A stretch of 64,000 nt of DNA. Origin: Thermomonas fusca DSM 15424. Its GTDB lineage: Bacteria > Pseudomonadota > Gammaproteobacteria > Xanthomonadales > Xanthomonadaceae. The position numbers were made by a program, and so were the translations under genes. The notes under the pieces were generated by a model. That model searched no databases, was not told the DNA's origin, and worked only from the letters and a program-made list of their open reading frames with translations. The DNA is taken from positions 1-64,000 of the forward strand of contig NZ_AUIV01000007.1 in the NCBI RefSeq assembly GCF_000423885.1, given 5' to 3'. Of the stretch, positions 61,041 through 64,000 are shown piece after piece (within the stretch, counting starts at the first letter, position 1; every line of letters begins with the position of its first letter).

Positions 61041-63770
61041 ATGGAAGGTCTGATCGGGTTGCTGGTGCTCGCGATCCTCGCGGTGCCGGTGTTGTTGGTC
61101 GTGGCGCTGGTGTCCATCTCCGGACTCAAGCAGCGGATGGCGGAGCTGGAAACGGAAGTGGCGCAGCTGCGCCGGCGGGCTGCGGAACCTCCGCGGCAGA
61201 CAGCATCGGTCGAGCCCACGCCGGGCGACTGGATGCAGCAATCCGCGCCGCCGCTGAAAGCTCCATTTGCGCCGCAGGCACCAGCCGCCGCCGCGCCTGC
61301 GGCTTCGGTGTCCGCTACTCCGGCAACGCCGCCGGCAGCTGCGTCGACAGCGGCGCGCCCGCCCGAAGCCGTGGCATCGCCGCTATCCGCATCGCCACCG
61401 CCATCGCCATCGCCATCGCCATCGCCATCGCCGCGCCCGGCTCCGGCCGCGCCGGCGCGCCCGGACTTCGTCACCGTCGGCATCCGCGCGGTGAAACGCT
61501 GGTTCAGCGTCGGCAACGTGCCGGTGAAGATCGGCATGCTGGTGCTGCTGGCGGGCGTGGCGGCATTGCTGAAGTACGCCGCCGACCAGGGCTGGATGGT
61601 GATGCCGCCGGAGCTGAAGTTGGCCGGCGTGGCCGCGGCCGCGCTGGCTGCGCTGGTGTTCGCCTGGCGCAAGCGCGAAAGCAACCGCGTGTTTGCGCTC
61701 AGCCTTCAGGGCGGCGCCATCGGCGTGCTGCTGCTGGTGGTGTTCGCGGCGTTCAAGGGCTTCGGGTTGCTGCCGGCAGGCGCGGCGTTCGCGCTCAGCG
61801 TGGTGCTGGTGGCGGGCGCGGGGGCGCTGGCGGTGCTGCAGGACGCGAAAGCGCTGGCGGTGTTTGCGCTGCTGGCCGGGTTCCTTGCGCCGATCTGGCT
61901 GTCCACCGGCAGCGGCAACCACGTCGCGCTGTTCTCCTACTACGCGATCATCAACGCGGCGATCGTCGGGATCGCCTGGTATCGCGCCTGGCGGGTGCTC
62001 AACCTGCTGGGCTTCGCGTTCACCTTCGGCATCGGCACCGTCTGGGGCGTGCTGGACTACGCGCCGCACAAATACGCCAGCACCCAGCCGTTCCTGCTGC
62101 TGTTCTTCCTGTTCTATCTGGCGATCCCGCTGCTGTTCGTGCGGCGGCGCCCGCCAGGCCGCCGCGACCTGATCGATGGCTGCCTGCTGTTCGGCGTGCC
62201 GCTGGTGGCGTTCTCGCTGCAGGCCGGGTTGATGGCGGGCCGGCCGATGGCGCTGGCGTTCTGCGCGCTGGGACTGGGCGCGCTGTACGCGGCGCTGGCG
62301 TGGTGGCTGCGGCAGCGGCGTGGCTTCGAGCTGCTGCTGCCGGTCTACGCGATGCTGGCGGTGGGTTTTGCCACCCTGGCGGTGCCGCTGGCGCTGTCGG
62401 CGCAGGCCACCGCCAGCGTGTTCGCGCTGGAGGGCGCCGCGCTGGTGTGGTTGGGACTGCGCCAGCAGCGCCGGCTGCCGCAGTTCGCCGGCGCCGGCCT
62501 GCAGCTGGCGGCGGCCGTCGCCTTCGCCGTCGCCCAGAGCAAGGGCGTGGACAGCAGCGTGATGGTGCTCAACGGCGGCTGCATGAGTGCGCTGCTGATT
62601 GCGCTGGCCGGATTCGCCAGTGCTCGCGCCAACCGCGACGCGGGCAACGACACGCCGGCGCTGGCGTACTACGGATGGGGCCTGGCCTGGTGGTTGCTCA
62701 ACGGCATCCACGAAATCGACGTGTACCTGCTGAATCGCAGCGCGCCCGATGCGCTGCTGGCGTTCGCCGCCCTGACCGGCTGGCTGGCGGCGGAAGTGCA
62801 TCGCCGCCGTCCCGCCGGTGCGCTGGCCGGTACCGCGCTGGCCGCGCTGGTTGCGGCGGCACCGCTGGCGCTGTGGCAAAGCGCGGCGCATTCGCAGCCG
62901 TTCGCCGGCCACGGCCTGTGGGCATGGCTGGCGTTCGCGCTGCTGGGCGTGCGCAGCCTGCTGTGCCTGCGCGACAGCGGCCATCGCGCCGCGCCGGTTG
63001 CGCAGTTCGCCTGGTGGCTGGTGTGGGCGCTGGTGGCCAGCCTGCTGCTGGATTGGCTGGGCGGCCAGGTCGCCATGCTGGGCGAGGGCTGGCGGCAGGC
63101 GCTGGTGGTGCTGCCGTGGCTGGCGCTGGCAACGCTGGCGCTGTATCGCTGGCGCTGGCTGTCGATGCCGCTGGGCGAACGTTTCGACGGCTGGCGCCAG
63201 CGCCTGCTGACGGTGGTGTTCGCGGTGCTGGGCCTGTGGTGGGTTGCCGCGCTGTTCCGGGCCGGCGGCGCCGCGCCGTTGCCGTGGTTGCCGCTGCTCA
63301 ATCCGCTGGAACTGGCGCAGCTGGCCGCGCTGATGCTGGCGCTGCGCTGGCAGCTGGGCGATGCGCGCCGGCTGCCGCCGCCGCTGGGCATCCTGTTCGC
63401 GCTGCTGGGGTTTGCCTGGCTGACCGCGCTGGTGCTGCGCACCGTGCATCACTGGGGAGGCGCGCCGTGGTCGGACGCGCTGCTCTCCACCAGCCTGGCG
63501 CAGACCAGCCTGACCGTGGTCTGGAGCGTGCTGGGCATGCTCGGCTGGGTGGCGGGGTCGAAGCGCGGCCTGCGCACGCTGTGGCTGGCCGGCGCGGTGC
63601 TGATGGGCGTGGTGCTGGTGAAGCTGGTGCTGGTGGACCGCCAGCATCTGGGCAACCTGCTCGGGATTGGTTCGTTCATCGCCTATGGCCTGCTGTGCAC
63701 CGCCGTGGGCTACTTTGCGCCAGCGCCGCCGAAGCACGGCGAGCTTGAAACCGTGGAGCAGCCGGCATGA
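61041..63770 (+). CDS. DUF2339 polytopic membrane protein
   Basis: A 909-residue inner-membrane protein. It has an N-terminal helix, a coiled coil (GLKQRMAELETEVAQLRRRA), a Pro/Ala-rich linker containing a Ser-Pro repeat (about 115-140), then more than 20 hydrophobic segments through the rest of the chain. DUF2339 members of this size are common in proteobacteria, often before DUF3999, as here, and their role is unknown. ATG 61041 was chosen for GGGGA upstream; 61017 and 61023 are alternatives. The end overlaps the next gene (ATGA). Confidence 0.88.
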   Translation: MEGLIGLLVLAILAVPVLLVVALVSISGLKQRMAELETEVAQLRRRAAEPPRQTASVEPTPGDWMQQSAPPLKAPFAPQAPAAAAPAASVSATPATPPAAASTAARPPEAVASPLSASPPPSPSPSPSPSPRPAPAAPARPDFVTVGIRAVKRWFSVGNVPVKIGMLVLLAGVAALLKYAADQGWMVMPPELKLAGVAAAALAALVFAWRKRESNRVFALSLQGGAIGVLLLVVFAAFKGFGLLPAGAAFALSVVLVAGAGALAVLQDAKALAVFALLAGFLAPIWLSTGSGNHVALFSYYAIINAAIVGIAWYRAWRVLNLLGFAFTFGIGTVWGVLDYAPHKYASTQPFLLLFFLFYLAIPLLFVRRRPPGRRDLIDGCLLFGVPLVAFSLQAGLMAGRPMALAFCALGLGALYAALAWWLRQRRGFELLLPVYAMLAVGFATLAVPLALSAQATASVFALEGAALVWLGLRQQRRLPQFAGAGLQLAAAVAFAVAQSKGVDSSVMVLNGGCMSALLIALAGFASARANRDAGNDTPALAYYGWGLAWWLLNGIHEIDVYLLNRSAPDALLAFAALTGWLAAEVHRRRPAGALAGTALAALVAAAPLALWQSAAHSQPFAGHGLWAWLAFALLGVRSLLCLRDSGHRAAPVAQFAWWLVWALVASLLLDWLGGQVAMLGEGWRQALVVLPWLALATLALYRWRWLSMPLGERFDGWRQRLLTVVFAVLGLWWVAALFRAGGAAPLPWLPLLNPLELAQLAALMLALRWQLGDARRLPPPLGILFALLGFAWLTALVLRTVHHWGGAPWSDALLSTSLAQTSLTVVWSVLGMLGWVAGSKRGLRTLWLAGAVLMGVVLVKLVLVDRQHLGNLLGIGSFIAYGLLCTAVGYFAPAPPKHGELETVEQPA
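61401..61430 (+). repeat. Hexanucleotide tandem repeat (CCATCG)5 inside the DUF2339 gene
   Basis: Five perfect copies of CCATCG, preceded by one imperfect copy (CCACCG), encode the Ser-Pro run in the linker of the DUF2339 protein. Because the unit is six bases, changes in copy number would keep the frame and only lengthen or shorten the linker. Confidence 0.9.
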
Positions 63771-64000
63771 AAAAGTTTGCGTGGTTGCTGATCCTGCCGC
63801 TGGTGGCGGTGGCCGCCGTCGCCGACGACTACGCCGCGCGCTGGCCGCTGGCGCTGGAGCGTCCCGACGGCGGTGCCTACCGGGTGGTGCTGGCGCCGGA
63901 TGTGTATCGGCAGCTGCAGTCGTCCGATCTGCGCGACCTGGTGGTGACCAACGCCGCGGGACAGCCGGTGGCCACCGCGGTATTCCCGCCCGATGCGCCG
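63767..64000 (+). CDS. DUF3999 family protein, N-terminal part (cut by window end)
   Basis: The first 78 codons are visible. A signal peptide (KKFAWLLILPLVAVAAVA) is followed by YAARWPLALERPDGGAYRVVL, typical of the DUF3999 family of exported, C-terminally anchored proteins. Its start overlaps the DUF2339 stop (ATGA), a frequent pairing that suggests both act in one envelope complex. Confidence 0.75.
   Translation, partial: MKKFAWLLILPLVAVAAVADDYAARWPLALERPDGGAYRVVLAPDVYRQLQSSDLRDLVVTNAAGQPVATAVFPPDAP

Noticed and set aside
61383..63737. A 784-codon minus-strand frame opposite the DUF2339 gene
   Set aside because: Gln/His/Arg-rich shadow of the plus-strand membrane protein; the hydrophobic pattern of the plus strand is convincing.

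Overview
The window is high-GC gammaproteobacterial DNA, most like a member of the Lysobacteraceae/Xanthomonadaceae (Lysobacter, Luteimonas, Thermomonas and relatives). This is inferred from gene content and order (mrcA divergent from pilMNOPQ, a MoxR-Bat operon, rpmE2 beside gltA, a DUF2946-OprC-PCu(A)C copper block) and from strong G/C third-position bias. No 16S or other decisive marker is present. No rRNA, tRNA or CRISPR array was seen.

Bases 1 to about 18130 are an acquired island. It is visibly less GC-rich than the rest, opens with the tail of an IS1595-type transposase, and ends abruptly inside recG, whose first part (everything before the Walker A motif) is missing from the window. 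The island carries a zinc/cadmium-type module (cation diffusion facilitator plus P1B ATPase), a complete copper/silver CusCBAF-like efflux operon, and on the minus strand a complete type II CBASS anti-phage operon: HNH-SAVED nuclease (Cap5), CD-NTase, E1-E2 protein Cap2, JAMM peptidase Cap3, and a fifth, translationally coupled gene for an unrecognised membrane protein. A palindrome-rich region separates CBASS from an SseB-like gene, followed by a small unknown protein and a repeat-containing island end.

Bases 18131 to 64000 are chromosomal backbone. After the recG remnant, a BigR/SqrR-type persulfide-sensing ArsR repressor faces a nine-gene operon containing sulfide:quinone reductase, a DUF2892 protein, an RND pump with its adaptor, OsmC, thioredoxin, an AhpD-like protein, a DUF442 lipoprotein and a second SQR-like flavoprotein. 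An inverted repeat overlaps the -35 box of that operon. Next come nucleoside hydrolase, ribosomal protein L31 type B, citrate synthase, a conserved unknown gene, penicillin-binding protein 1A and the type IV pilus alignment operon pilMNOPQ.

The last third holds the MoxR/DUF58/DUF4381/BatA/BatB-TPR/BatD operon, a dicarboxylate symporter, transketolase, copper uptake and chaperone genes, a BlaI/BlaR1-like antirepressor pair with two near-identical operator boxes and a TonB-domain fusion, S1/P1 nuclease, GAPDH, 7Fe ferredoxin, a group III truncated haemoglobin, a membrane diguanylate cyclase, a DUF2339 membrane protein and the start of a DUF3999 gene cut by the window edge.
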